Assembly: GCF_002367995.1 (NCBI RefSeq) | Contig: NZ_AP018212.1 | Location: 1 to 57,802 of the forward strand | Length of the DNA stretch: 57,802 nucleotides | Source of the DNA: Calothrix brevissima NIES-22 | GTDB taxonomy: Bacteria; Cyanobacteriota; Cyanobacteriia; Cyanobacteriales; Nostocaceae | Direction: 5' to 3' | In this document: positions 43,611 through 52,606 of the stretch, piece by piece | How positions within the stretch are numbered: position 1 is the stretch's first letter | Layout of the letters: each line of letters opens with the position of its first letter | Made by a program: the position numbers and the translations under genes | Notes under the pieces: model-generated | Databases searched by the model: none | Seen by the model: the letters and a program-made list of their open reading frames with translations, nothing else | Told to the model about the DNA's origin: nothing

Positions 43611-46493
43611 TCATAGTCTGCCGCAAGTTTCGGTTTCACCATGTAGCCGAATGTGTTCAACTAACCGCTTGGTTTCACCGCCTGCTAATTCTAGTTCCCT
43701 GAGATTGCCCACCAAAACAAATAATTCCTTTGCTCTACTAACGGCAGTATTTAGTAAATTGGGTTTGCGGTTGAGAAACCAAAAACTATGCTCTTGGTGA
43801 CACTGGTAAGGAGAAAAGATAATAGCTGCTTTTTCTCCACCCTGGAAGGTGTGAACTGTGCCAATATCATCCCAAGAAAAGTTTCGCCACCGATTAGATA
43901 GCCGATACCTCAGCGCGTTAGCTTGCTGCAAAAACGGCGACATTACACCAATTGTCTTTGAGTTGTCGTCCGAGCCAATAGAATAGCCATGCTTAAGCAA
44001 GGACGTTATAACAGTTTCTACAGCATTGATTTCTTCTGGATTGGTGTTATGGGTGTGGCTTCCCTCGACGTGGTATGCCAGTAGATGTGGTTCTGTTGCA
44101 GTCTGGCGATTATCTGAAAGGATTTGCAGACCACCTGGATAGTTAGGGCTGCAAAACTGAATAATATCTGGGGTGCAACGGTAATGATTTCTGAGAATAA
44201 TGCCATTGCCTAAGTCTCCTTCTGTACCACTAACACCAGCAGCACGATGATAAGCAGTAGCTGTGTATTTGGCAGTGGGGGCATAGCGATAGTAGTCTTC
44301 ATTCCCCATGCCTACATCTAGAAAGGCAGTTCTCAGATATTGTTTGATGGTATCGTCGCAAAGGTTAACTATTGGCTCAATTTGTTGGGGGTCGCCAGCT
44401 ACTACTGCCCTTTGCGATCGCACTAGCAAGGGAAATAATTGATGTACAAGAGTTGTCCCTGCTTCATCCACTAGTACCTGCTTTACGATATTGGGATGAA
44501 GAATTGGCAGCATATTACGTATTGATTGCAGGCTGGAGCTAATCACAGGGAAAATCAAACTCAAGTCACGGTAGATAGCATCACTCTCAGTTTCTAGTTT
44601 GAGCAGAGCCTGTCCATCGCCCATCAATACGCTGCCATAAGTTTCTAATGCTCTCATCACGCTATCCTTGCGCCGGAGAGTTTCTTGCAACAGAAACGCC
44701 CAGGCGCGTTGAAAAAGTTCTAGCTGCAAAGAGTGATGATCGCGGTAAAAACGATTGTAGAAATCCCCTTGTGGGTAACTATCAAGTTGTGTTTGAATTT
44801 GTTGATGTCTGAAAAGTTTTAACTCTAGTTCCTTATTTAAAACCGTTATTTGGCTTTGAATTTCAGTTATTTCTCGGTTAAGACTTTGCCATTGCTTTTT
44901 GAACTCCAGTTTTTGGTTAACAGAAACCAATGTTGTAGTTAAACTGGAGCGGTCAAGGGGCATTTGAAAGGGATGGGCTGTAGCCAAGGTGTTTAAAACA
45001 GCAGCATTAATTCGATTTGCAAGACGTTTGAAAATTAGCTTATCGGTAGTCACACTCAGCCAGTCCAAAGCGCGTTTTGTAATGGAGTCAGACTCTTTTG
45101 GTAGTTCGCGTTCTGCCTGGGATAAAGCTTCTTTTATTTGCTGGTAGGCATCAATGGGAAAATTTGCATAATCCGACAAACTTGATAGCTGTTCAGTTAG
45201 GGTTTGTAACTGGGAGGACTTAGCAGCAATCTCGTTATTGAGAGATTGGATTTCTACATCCAATTGCGATCGCTGTTCAACATCGGTAACTTGTTGCTTG
45301 GCATCAAAGTAGTTTTGCTCTATTAGTCGCTGAATTTCGCTTTCTGTTTGCAGTAGTTCCAGTTTGGCTTGTTGCCAAGCAGATTGATCAAATTCAGCAT
45401 GACGCAGCCAATCTTGGGTTGATTGCAGTTTGGGTAGGGTTTCCTTACGGATATTAGTTTGGTTGCCGCCTGGAAGATAAAACTGTTGAGCAGGAGAATT
45501 GATAGTCAGTCGTTGTTGGAATTTTTTAACGGTGCTGTTATTAGTGGCAACAAAGAATATTAAATTATTTGCATCATCTTCACCGTGAACAAGTCGTAAA
45601 GCCCGCTCCACTATTTGCTGTGCTATGAGGTGAAGAAACACTTCTGTTTTTCCAGTCCCCGGTGGGCCACAAACAACAGTCAGTATGTTCTCTTGGGTGT
45701 GTTTGAGGACAGACGCTTGAAATTCATCAGGAGCGTGGGATGGGAAAGCTCCCCAGAACATCACCTCATGTGTGGGTGATTGTGGCTGACCCCAGAGGTA
45801 CTGCATCGCTGGGTGAGTTTCAGTTAGCCATTCACTCAAAGAGTCAGGTTGTTGCAGTTGCTTAAGGATTTCAAGGAGGTCAAGCTTCAGCAGGGCGTTA
45901 TAGGGCGTAAAATCGCAACGCAGCAAATAAGGTTGCCGACAAGTTTTATATTTTCCATCAGGCAAGTCTACCAGTTCAAGAAAGTCTCGAAGCGTTGGGA
46001 AGCTCCCCTTAAATGTGTCTTCTAGAAATTTCAAAATTCCTGACGAAACAATCAGGGATTCAGCTTGCTCTTCTTCTAAAGAGTACAGCCGCATTAAATT
46101 AACAACCACTGGCTGAAACTCGTATTCGGTCAAGTCCCAGCCTGTTTTGCGGTAATTACCTTTGAGAATGGGTGAAATATCAATGGTGAATAGAGGCAGG
46201 TATTTCAGCTTTTGCTCTTTTCCCTTGCCTTGGATTATATAAATTTGTGGGAAAGCAACAGCCATCTGAACATCATTTTTGTTACCTCTTTTAGCTGCTT
46301 GTTGCTGTTGCTGGAATCTTGTAAAGACTTCGCTATCTAAGAGTAACTTGTTACCAACAAGCTGCACTCCCTTATCTACTACCTTTGAATAAATATCTGA
46401 AGAACGCTCGACCTCTGCTTGAGTCAGTTCTTCTAACCTGATGTAGCTTAACCAAGCTTGTACTATCTGGATAAGTTTTTCTGACTCTAGCAT
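43611..46493 (-). CDS. Upf1/Dna2-like SF1 helicase
   Basis: 960 aa. Superfamily 1 motifs: Walker A VVCGPPGTGKTEVFLH (~275), LIFFVATNNSTVKKF (Ia), VLVDEAGTTLVHQLFPLL (II, ~680), AVVAGDPQQIEPI (III), LRNHYRCTPDIIQFC (IV), GTVHTFQGGEKAAIIF (V, ~890) and LNTAVSRAKELFVLVG (VI). Between Ia and II lies a ~300-residue coiled-coil insertion (SQLDVEIQSLNNEIAAKSSQ, KQWQSLNREITEIQSQITVL), typical of COG1112-type helicases. The N-terminal ~250 residues have no recognised domain and no nuclease motif is evident. It lies 88 bp downstream of parB in the same direction; a role in plasmid maintenance or defence is open. Confidence 0.8.
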   Translation of the reverse strand: MLESEKLIQIVQAWLSYIRLEELTQAEVERSSDIYSKVVDKGVQLVGNKLLLDSEVFTRFQQQQQAAKRGNKNDVQMAVAFPQIYIIQGKGKEQKLKYLPLFTIDISPILKGNYRKTGWDLTEYEFQPVVVNLMRLYSLEEEQAESLIVSSGILKFLEDTFKGSFPTLRDFLELVDLPDGKYKTCRQPYLLRCDFTPYNALLKLDLLEILKQLQQPDSLSEWLTETHPAMQYLWGQPQSPTHEVMFWGAFPSHAPDEFQASVLKHTQENILTVVCGPPGTGKTEVFLHLIAQQIVERALRLVHGEDDANNLIFFVATNNSTVKKFQQRLTINSPAQQFYLPGGNQTNIRKETLPKLQSTQDWLRHAEFDQSAWQQAKLELLQTESEIQRLIEQNYFDAKQQVTDVEQRSQLDVEIQSLNNEIAAKSSQLQTLTEQLSSLSDYANFPIDAYQQIKEALSQAERELPKESDSITKRALDWLSVTTDKLIFKRLANRINAAVLNTLATAHPFQMPLDRSSLTTTLVSVNQKLEFKKQWQSLNREITEIQSQITVLNKELELKLFRHQQIQTQLDSYPQGDFYNRFYRDHHSLQLELFQRAWAFLLQETLRRKDSVMRALETYGSVLMGDGQALLKLETESDAIYRDLSLIFPVISSSLQSIRNMLPILHPNIVKQVLVDEAGTTLVHQLFPLLVRSQRAVVAGDPQQIEPIVNLCDDTIKQYLRTAFLDVGMGNEDYYRYAPTAKYTATAYHRAAGVSGTEGDLGNGIILRNHYRCTPDIIQFCSPNYPGGLQILSDNRQTATEPHLLAYHVEGSHTHNTNPEEINAVETVITSLLKHGYSIGSDDNSKTIGVMSPFLQQANALRYRLSNRWRNFSWDDIGTVHTFQGGEKAAIIFSPYQCHQEHSFWFLNRKPNLLNTAVSRAKELFVLVGNLRELELAGGETKRLVEHIRLHGETETCGRL

Positions 46494-46581
46494 GGGAACT
46501 TAAACATTGAAAGGCACTGAAGCTTAGTATAAAAAATATTTTAGCCTTCTGCTTTCTACGTCATAGTTTGAGTAGGTAAGG

Positions 46582-47703
46582 TTACTCAACATTTGTCAGT
46601 GCCTCTAGTTGTGCAAGTAATTTTTCTATTTGCTTACGCTTCTTCGGGTCTGACCAAATACTCGACTTTCTTAGCTTGGTGGTTGCAGCAGTAAAGCGCT
46701 CTTTGTAATCATTAGATTCGTTTTTTTGGGTAGAGCTTGAGGTTTTCTTGTCATTGACACGTTGTTTGATTTCGCTTAAAGACCAGTTGTTAGCAATAGC
46801 TTGTTCTAAAAAGTCAACACGCTCTGAAGTATCCTTAATCTGGGCGATGGCCTTGGCTTTGGTGTACTCTAGTGAACCTTGTCTTAGTGCATCAAGGATA
46901 TCTTCTGGGAGGTTAAGCAAGGGGAGGCGGTTATTAGCAAATGATTCCCAAGTCATTAAACCTAAGCCTTCAAATACTTCCTCAACAATTTTGAGGTCTA
47001 GATTTACTGGATTTACTGGGTTTGAGCCTTGCTGTTCATTGCTTTCATCTTTTCCAATAACGTTATTGGAAGTTGACTCTGCATCCAATTCTTGTTTTCC
47101 AATAACATTATTGTCAGCATCTAATTTTTCGTTTTCATCTTTGACAACATCATCCTGAACAGCATCATCTGAGGCTGATTTTTGATTTCCAATAACGTTA
47201 TTGGAAGATAAAGCTGCTTCTTTGCGTTCGTGTTGCAAACGTCGCAATAATGGCGGTATCTCCTCAACGCTGCGACCTAGTCTGAGAGCTAGCAGTTGCA
47301 GAATACCTTCGGTTTCTTCGACTGGGTTAAGGTCTTCGCGAAGTAAGTTTTCTATTAGTGCCAGTTGAAAAGCTGCTTTATCGTCTAATTCTCTGATGAC
47401 AACGGGAACTTCTTTTAAACCAATTTCTTGGGCTGCACGATAGCGACGTTCTCCTGCTACTAGTTCGTGTTTTTCTGCATCAATGGGGCGTACTAAAAGC
47501 GGTTGCAAGATGCCATGCTGTTTTATGGATTCGGTTAACTGCTTTAATGCTTCCGGGTCAAAGTAACGGCGTGGTTGTGTAGGTGGCAGAATAATCTGCT
47601 CTAATGGCATGGATTGGGGAGAACCGACATTCAGTACGCCTGTAGTGTCCCAAGGGACTTCTATTTTGCTTTTGAGAGGTTGACTGGCTTTGGTGCGTCT
47701 CAT
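46582..47703 (-). CDS. parB: ParB partition protein
   Basis: 373 aa. The N-terminal ParB/Srx domain is clear: ILPPTQPRRYFDPEALKQLT, then HELVAGERRYRAAQEIGLKEVPVVI (the GERRYRA CTP-binding box), and LALIENLLREDLNPVEETEG. The usual central HTH seems to be replaced or interrupted by a linker with three copies of NNVIG spaced 30 and 15 residues apart. These copies are encoded by palindromic DNA (see 47052-47206). The C-terminal part holds SLEYTKAKAIAQIKD and a helical end. The start overlaps the parA stop (ATGA), so parA and parB are translated together. Confidence 0.9.
   Translation of the reverse strand: MRRTKASQPLKSKIEVPWDTTGVLNVGSPQSMPLEQIILPPTQPRRYFDPEALKQLTESIKQHGILQPLLVRPIDAEKHELVAGERRYRAAQEIGLKEVPVVIRELDDKAAFQLALIENLLREDLNPVEETEGILQLLALRLGRSVEEIPPLLRRLQHERKEAALSSNNVIGNQKSASDDAVQDDVVKDENEKLDADNNVIGKQELDAESTSNNVIGKDESNEQQGSNPVNPVNLDLKIVEEVFEGLGLMTWESFANNRLPLLNLPEDILDALRQGSLEYTKAKAIAQIKDTSERVDFLEQAIANNWSLSEIKQRVNDKKTSSSTQKNESNDYKERFTAATTKLRKSSIWSDPKKRKQIEKLLAQLEALTNVE
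47052..47206. promoter_or_regulatory. Palindromic sites inside parB, candidate parS
   Basis: TTCCAATAACGTTATTGGAA, a perfect 20-bp palindrome, occurs at 47052-47071 and 47187-47206. A degenerate copy (TTCCAATAACATTATTGTCA) is at 47097-47116. Spacings are 45 and 90 bp, multiples of 15 codons. I noticed no copy elsewhere in the window. Partition proteins bind 13-20-bp palindromes, often in clusters near parAB, so these are good candidates for an intragenic centromere. Confidence 0.6.
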
Positions 47704-48455
47704 TTTAATGCTTCCAAACTTACGGCTATTTTTTTCAAGATGGCAATAGATGGGTGCTTAGGGTCGTAAACAGCCAGGGGCATTCGTTCTTCTGAAGCAT
47801 CAACAAAAGCAGTGGAGCGAGGAATCGGTGGGAATATTGTTCCAGCGTTCGCTAGTTGTTCGGTGATAGCTGCTAAGGTACGAGTGTCCTGAGAATTACG
47901 GGCATCGTATTTTGTGGGTACAAACCCGGCTAGAAGTAGTTTACGGTTGGGTTTATTGCGGACGGTAGCAACAGTTTTTAATAGTTCGCCTGTACCTTCA
48001 AAAGCTTTGAAATGGGTTTCTAGAGGCACAAGAACATGAGTGGCAGCTACAAGAGAGATGTAAGAGAGTAGCCCTAAACTGGGAGGGCAATCTATTAATA
48101 TGAAATCGTAATTGTCTTCAATTGGCTCGATGGCTTCTCTCAGGCGGAAGTCGCGCATGGAAGCATTAACCAATTGCATTTCTGCCGTACTCAGAGAGAT
48201 ATTGGCAGGGGCTAAATCCATACCATGAATTCCCTCATGAATTGGCAGGGGTTGCTCATCCACAATAGCACTGTGGACAGTCTGCTCTAATTCTCTCGGA
48301 ACCAAGCCCATAAAAATTGTTAAGCTGGCTTGGGGGTCTATATCGATGAGCAAGACGCGATGCCCCAATTGTGCTATTTGGTAGCCCAGGTTTTGGGTAA
48401 GGGTGGTTTTGGCAACACCTCCCGCCTGATTAAAAACTGCGATGATTCGGCTCAT
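47700..48455 (-). CDS. parA: ParA partition ATPase
   Basis: 251 aa, typical of small type I ParA proteins (no N-terminal HTH). The deviant Walker A is FNQAGGVAKTTLTQNLG (residues ~8-24), Walker A' LLIDIDPQASLT, Walker B FILIDCPPSLGLLS (~120). It should form DNA-bound ATP dimers that move ParB-parS complexes. Lacking an HTH, it is not expected to repress its own promoter, so control may lie with ParB. The parB start overlaps its stop. Confidence 0.93.
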   Translation of the reverse strand: MSRIIAVFNQAGGVAKTTLTQNLGYQIAQLGHRVLLIDIDPQASLTIFMGLVPRELEQTVHSAIVDEQPLPIHEGIHGMDLAPANISLSTAEMQLVNASMRDFRLREAIEPIEDNYDFILIDCPPSLGLLSYISLVAATHVLVPLETHFKAFEGTGELLKTVATVRNKPNRKLLLAGFVPTKYDARNSQDTRTLAAITEQLANAGTIFPPIPRSTAFVDASEERMPLAVYDPKHPSIAILKKIAVSLEALK

Positions 48456-48478
48456 AAGTGAGTTTGTTTACCTGCACC

Positions 48479-48509
48479 ATTACAACTTAAGATAACGGTG
48501 ATATGTCAA
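48479..48509 (-). promoter_or_regulatory. Candidate sigma-70 promoter for parAB
   Basis: On the minus strand a perfect TTGACA (48509-48504) is followed after 19 bp by TGTAAT (48484-48479), 23 bp before the parA ATG. The spacing is 1-2 bp longer than ideal. The region 48456-48619 separates divergent parA and the RecD2-like gene and must hold both promoters. Confidence 0.35.
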
Positions 48510-48619
48510 TAGGCTATGTTTATTTTTGTTCGTGGCTGCTATTTTATTGAAAAATGGATCATATAAGTTATAGCTGATTAAATTTAGACAAGGACGCTGG
48601 CATCAAGGAGGATGGTGTA

Positions 48620-50929
48620 TTGATGATTTCGTTCCCTAAAGTCGATAAACTTCCAGAGCTAACCTTGAGCGAAATCCAGCAGTATTTAGAAAGTGGGCTT
48701 TTCCGGGGAATTGGGAAAAAAACTGCCCAAACTCTTGTAGAACACTTTGGCTATGAAACTTTATTGGTAATAGATACTGCTCCTGAAAAGCTTCTTGCAG
48801 TTCCTAGACTTGGGAAATCTCGAATCGATAAAATTACCAAAGCTTGGTCAGAGAGTAAAGCCAATCCGATAAGAGGAGCTATTGCCCAACTTTTGGCTGT
48901 AAGAACATCATTGAGATTAACTTTAAAGATTTGTGACTATTACGGACACCAAACCTCATCGGTACTCAAAAGCGACCCTTACAAATTAATTGATGACATT
49001 GAGGGCATCGGTTTTAAAACTGCTGATGAATTGGCGATATCTTTGGGCATCCCCCTTTCAAGTGAAACTCGTTACTCTAAAGGTCTACTCCATATCTTGA
49101 AAGAGGCATTGAGTGAAGGCAATTGTTTTCTGCCTGAATCCCATTTGCTGGCGCGTGCGGTGTCTTTACTCCAGCGTCAAGAACATACACCCGATTATAA
49201 ATCTTTGAGTAATATTCTTGGTCAGTTAGTTGAGAACCAAACTTTAGTTTATGGCGAGGTTGCCAATAGTGTTTATCAAAGAGCAGCCTACCGCGCTGAA
49301 CTGTCTGTAGCGCTAAAAATTCAAACTTTAGTTACCCGACCAACTTACTCAACAGAACATCTAGAACACTGGTTAGCTGATTTTGAAGCGCCTGAATATA
49401 AGGAACTCTCACGCTTGAGTGATGAACAGATCAGTGCCTTATTCATGGCAGTTAAACATCCTATTAGTATAATTACAGGCGGCCCAGGTCGCGGTAAAAC
49501 CCATGTGCTAAAAACTTTGGTGCAATGGTTGGCATCCATTGGGGTAACTATAGCTCTTGCAGCCCCGACCGGAAAGGCAGCAAACCGGATGAAAGACGCA
49601 ACTGGAATGGAAGCAAGTACCATTCACCGATTACTGCAATGGCAGGGACTAGGGCAAGCTTTTCACTATAACGAGAATAATCTCTTAGATATTGATTGGT
49701 TAATTGTTGATGAATTTTCAATGGTGGACATATTCTTATTCAATTCCCTATTGAAAGCTTTACCCGCAAAAACCAAAATTCTGTTAGTAGGAGACTCTGA
49801 CCAATTACCCAGTGTCGGGGCAGGAATGGTGCTGCGAGACTTGCTGAATTCTGAAATAGTACCGACAACGAGATTACAAACCATTTTTCGACAGCGCGAT
49901 GAAAGCCCAATTATTTATGCAGCTAGTGACGTAAATTTTGGGACAATCCCCGCACTAGATAAATTTAATCAGGCTAAGTCGTGGATGGATGTGGGGGAGT
50001 GCGCCATGTTAGAAGCGCAATCACCAGAAATGACTGCTAAAAGCATTGTTGAGTTAGTCAAATCTATGAAGAAAGAGAATGTAGATTTGAATCAAAAAGT
50101 GATGGTATTAGCACCCCAAAAGGAAGGGGCAGCGGGGGTTCACAATCTCAATAAGCTGCTACAGCCTATCTTTAATCCCAAAAAGTCCAAACAGCAAGAA
50201 ATCGTTTCTGGGTCAGTGGTTTATCGAGTCGGGGATAGGGTGATACAACTGAAAAATCGTTATGATACAGTCCCGCCAGTGATGAACGGCGAGACTGGGC
50301 GGGTGATTGCTGTAGATGAGCAAAAACAAATGGTGAAGATTGCCTGGGAAGGAGGCGCGATTGTTGACTACTATCCTGGGTACTTTGAACAAATCATGCA
50401 CTCGTTTTGTATAACATGCCATAAGAGCCAAGGTAGTGAATTTCAGTATGTGATTTTTCCCTTATTAATGTCCAACTACATAATGTTAACCCGTCAACTG
50501 CTATACACTACGATGACTCGCGCTCAAGGGACATTCATCGCGGTTGGGCAACCTGAAGCATTAAAGATTGCTGTGACGACAGATAAACCAGCAAAACGCT
50601 TTACTGGATTAATGGCTCTACTCATCTCACCCATTGATGAACTAACTAAAATATTCTCGAACTTAGGTAAAGTTAAGGGAGTTGCAAGTGCGAAACCATC
50701 TAAGGTGACTGTCGCGTCTAGGCTGCGCGAACGCGGACTTACTGCCACGCCTGGACAGATGACGACTATCGGTACTATCGCTTTGCAACTGTATGAGGAT
50801 AAATATGGACATCGCCCATCGAAGCAACTAGAACAGGTTGGCAAGTTTCGGTTTAAGACCTATCACTATGAGACTGCGGCGGTTGAGCTAATTGACTCTG
50901 CGATTGATTTGGTGATGAGGGAAGAGTGA
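48620..50929 (+). CDS. RecD2-like SF1B helicase
   Basis: 769 aa, close to the usual RecD2 length. The TTG at 48620 (8 nt after AGGAGG) or the ATG at 48623 is the start. The N-terminal region has RecD2-type helix-hairpin-helix segments (FRGIGKKTAQTLVEHFG, VPRLGKSRIDKITKAW, IEGIGFKTADELA). The helicase core follows: IITGGPGRGKTHVLKTL (~290; Arg where most have Thr), AAPTGKAANRM, WLIVDEFSMVD, LLVGDSDQLPSVG, and CITCHKSQGSEFQYVIFPL with TTMTRAQ at the end. It is a 5'-3' DNA helicase. Divergent from parA, it may aid plasmid replication or repair. Confidence 0.88.
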   Translation: MMISFPKVDKLPELTLSEIQQYLESGLFRGIGKKTAQTLVEHFGYETLLVIDTAPEKLLAVPRLGKSRIDKITKAWSESKANPIRGAIAQLLAVRTSLRLTLKICDYYGHQTSSVLKSDPYKLIDDIEGIGFKTADELAISLGIPLSSETRYSKGLLHILKEALSEGNCFLPESHLLARAVSLLQRQEHTPDYKSLSNILGQLVENQTLVYGEVANSVYQRAAYRAELSVALKIQTLVTRPTYSTEHLEHWLADFEAPEYKELSRLSDEQISALFMAVKHPISIITGGPGRGKTHVLKTLVQWLASIGVTIALAAPTGKAANRMKDATGMEASTIHRLLQWQGLGQAFHYNENNLLDIDWLIVDEFSMVDIFLFNSLLKALPAKTKILLVGDSDQLPSVGAGMVLRDLLNSEIVPTTRLQTIFRQRDESPIIYAASDVNFGTIPALDKFNQAKSWMDVGECAMLEAQSPEMTAKSIVELVKSMKKENVDLNQKVMVLAPQKEGAAGVHNLNKLLQPIFNPKKSKQQEIVSGSVVYRVGDRVIQLKNRYDTVPPVMNGETGRVIAVDEQKQMVKIAWEGGAIVDYYPGYFEQIMHSFCITCHKSQGSEFQYVIFPLLMSNYIMLTRQLLYTTMTRAQGTFIAVGQPEALKIAVTTDKPAKRFTGLMALLISPIDELTKIFSNLGKVKGVASAKPSKVTVASRLRERGLTATPGQMTTIGTIALQLYEDKYGHRPSKQLEQVGKFRFKTYHYETAAVELIDSAIDLVMREE

Positions 50930-51118
50930 TAGTGTGCGGAGTAGATTAACAAACACGAAGTCTTATGCAATAAGGCTATTGGAAAGTTTCAGGTTGAGAA
51001 TTATCGTCATTGGAACATGGGTTTAAGAAAAAACAATCCCAATCGTGCTTCATCAACTATGATTTTTGGGAATTATAAGCAGTATAAGAGCGAAGCATGA
51101 TTTCATTGCCCATAAACC

Positions 51119-52594
51119 ATGACTGGCGAAGTAACCTATCTGGAATTTTCTGATGCTCCCAGCAATAGTCAAAAGTTTTACGAAATATCTGTGGCGGCGC
51201 AAACCCTAACTATTCGGTTTGGGCGAGTTAATACTGTTGGCACAACCCAACTAAAAACTTATGCCACTTCAGAGCAAGCTCAAGCAGAGGCTGATAAACG
51301 CATTCGCGAGAAGCAACGCAAGGGTTATCAAATCCGCTCAACTGTTGCTAGGACAATTACACCCGCCCATGTAAAAGAATCAAATCCGCAGCAAATCACA
51401 CCTGTTGTTGCAGTTGCTCCGCTTCCTGCTGTTAATCACTCTGAGCCAATATTGCCTTATCCAGCCCCTATCCTGTGGCGATTTGACTCTGGCTCTAGTA
51501 CCTTTGGATTAGCTGTAGAAGCAGAACATTGTTGGTTAGGAAATGAAAAAGGTCAGGTTTTAAAGCTTGATCGCCAAGGGAAAATTTTGCAGCAGTATCA
51601 GCTGCCGGATGCGGTCAAATGTATTGTGATTGATGATATTTGGATTTACGCTGGTTGTGACAATGGCAGTGTTTATGACCTAACGGGTAAATTTCCTTAT
51701 CTTGCCTACGAATTAGAAAAAGGTGTTGATATTTTCTGGTTGGCGATTTATGACGGAATGCTGGGGGTTTCCGATGCTAACGGTGGTCTTAACAAAACCG
51801 ATCCCGAAGGACAAATTCTTTGGACTCGATTAAGTAGTGGCAAAATGGGCTGGATGTTGTGTTGCGATGCCCAAGGATTCTATCACGGCCACACCAAAGG
51901 CGTAACCGGATATGACTTCGCAACAGGTCGCCAAATCTGGCATCAACCGACACATGGTAAAGTGCTGTTTGGTTGTCAGACTAGCGATCGCCTCTATGTG
52001 GCAACCAGTGGTAAGCAAATCCAAAGCTTTAGTAAAGAGGGAGAAGTTCTAGAAAGTTATCCCTGTGGGGCATCTGTCTATGCTTGTACTACTGATAGTC
52101 AAGGAAAATATATCTATGCAGCAGATAGTTCAGCCTTTATCTACTGTTTTAGTCAGCAGGGACAGTTGCTATGGAAAGTTGCTACTGGGTGCGGTTCTGC
52201 TCTATCGATACAGTGGTTTGAGGAGCGACTTTACATTGTGACCAATCAAGGTGCGATCGCCTGTTTGGATATCAGTACAACAGCACTGCAAAGCGCCCAG
52301 GCGGGAAACTTACCCCCCGCGATCGCCGTTACCCATGCTACAAGTCTTCCCTTGCAAACAACCACGTCGTTAGAGATAGCCACTGACCCAACCCAAGGTG
52401 TAATTTTGGAGTGTTTTCGAGAAGGTCAAAAATTACGGGTACGTGCCATTTCGGAAGGATATCGCCCAGATTGGATGGTACAGTTTCCGCGAGATGTTCG
52501 GCGTGAAGGCGATCGCTATTGGGTCGAAGCATTGAAAGCAGCCAAACAGGGAAACTATTACCGCACCTACGGCGAAATCAAGCGTTTAGGTTGA
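51119..52594 (+). CDS. WGR domain plus beta-propeller protein
   Basis: 491 aa. Residues ~1-85 are a WGR domain (KFYEISVAAQTLTIRFGRVN, then QAEADKRIREKQRKGY), a nucleic-acid-binding fold also found in PARPs. Residues ~115-390 hold at least six PQQ/WD-like blades (GQVLKLDRQGKILQQY, GQILWTRLSSGKMGW, TGRQIWHQPTHGKVLFG, GEVLESYPCGASVYAC, GQLLWKVATGCGSAL). The final ~60 residues (REGQKLRVRAISEGYRPDW) are separate. No signal peptide, so it acts in the cytoplasm. Its 3' neighbour repeats the propeller. Function unknown; a DNA-end or damage sensor is a guess from WGR. Confidence 0.75.
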   Translation: MTGEVTYLEFSDAPSNSQKFYEISVAAQTLTIRFGRVNTVGTTQLKTYATSEQAQAEADKRIREKQRKGYQIRSTVARTITPAHVKESNPQQITPVVAVAPLPAVNHSEPILPYPAPILWRFDSGSSTFGLAVEAEHCWLGNEKGQVLKLDRQGKILQQYQLPDAVKCIVIDDIWIYAGCDNGSVYDLTGKFPYLAYELEKGVDIFWLAIYDGMLGVSDANGGLNKTDPEGQILWTRLSSGKMGWMLCCDAQGFYHGHTKGVTGYDFATGRQIWHQPTHGKVLFGCQTSDRLYVATSGKQIQSFSKEGEVLESYPCGASVYACTTDSQGKYIYAADSSAFIYCFSQQGQLLWKVATGCGSALSIQWFEERLYIVTNQGAIACLDISTTALQSAQAGNLPPAIAVTHATSLPLQTTTSLEIATDPTQGVILECFREGQKLRVRAISEGYRPDWMVQFPRDVRREGDRYWVEALKAAKQGNYYRTYGEIKRLG

Positions 52595-52606
52595 GATGAA
52601 CTAGCT

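Noticed and set aside
43485-43616. Short plus-strand frame (VKREADRQQYDLSRVFALFT and on)
   Set aside because: Reads somewhat like protein, but is only ~43 codons between two genes, with no ribosome-binding site and no family; not supported.
47052-47206. CRISPR-like array in parB
   Set aside because: Only three short palindromic repeats with unequal spacing, inside a coding frame; no cas genes.
48620-50929. Conjugative relaxase-helicase TraA/TraI
   Set aside because: No HUH or other relaxase motif; the N-terminal helix-hairpin-helix segments fit RecD2.
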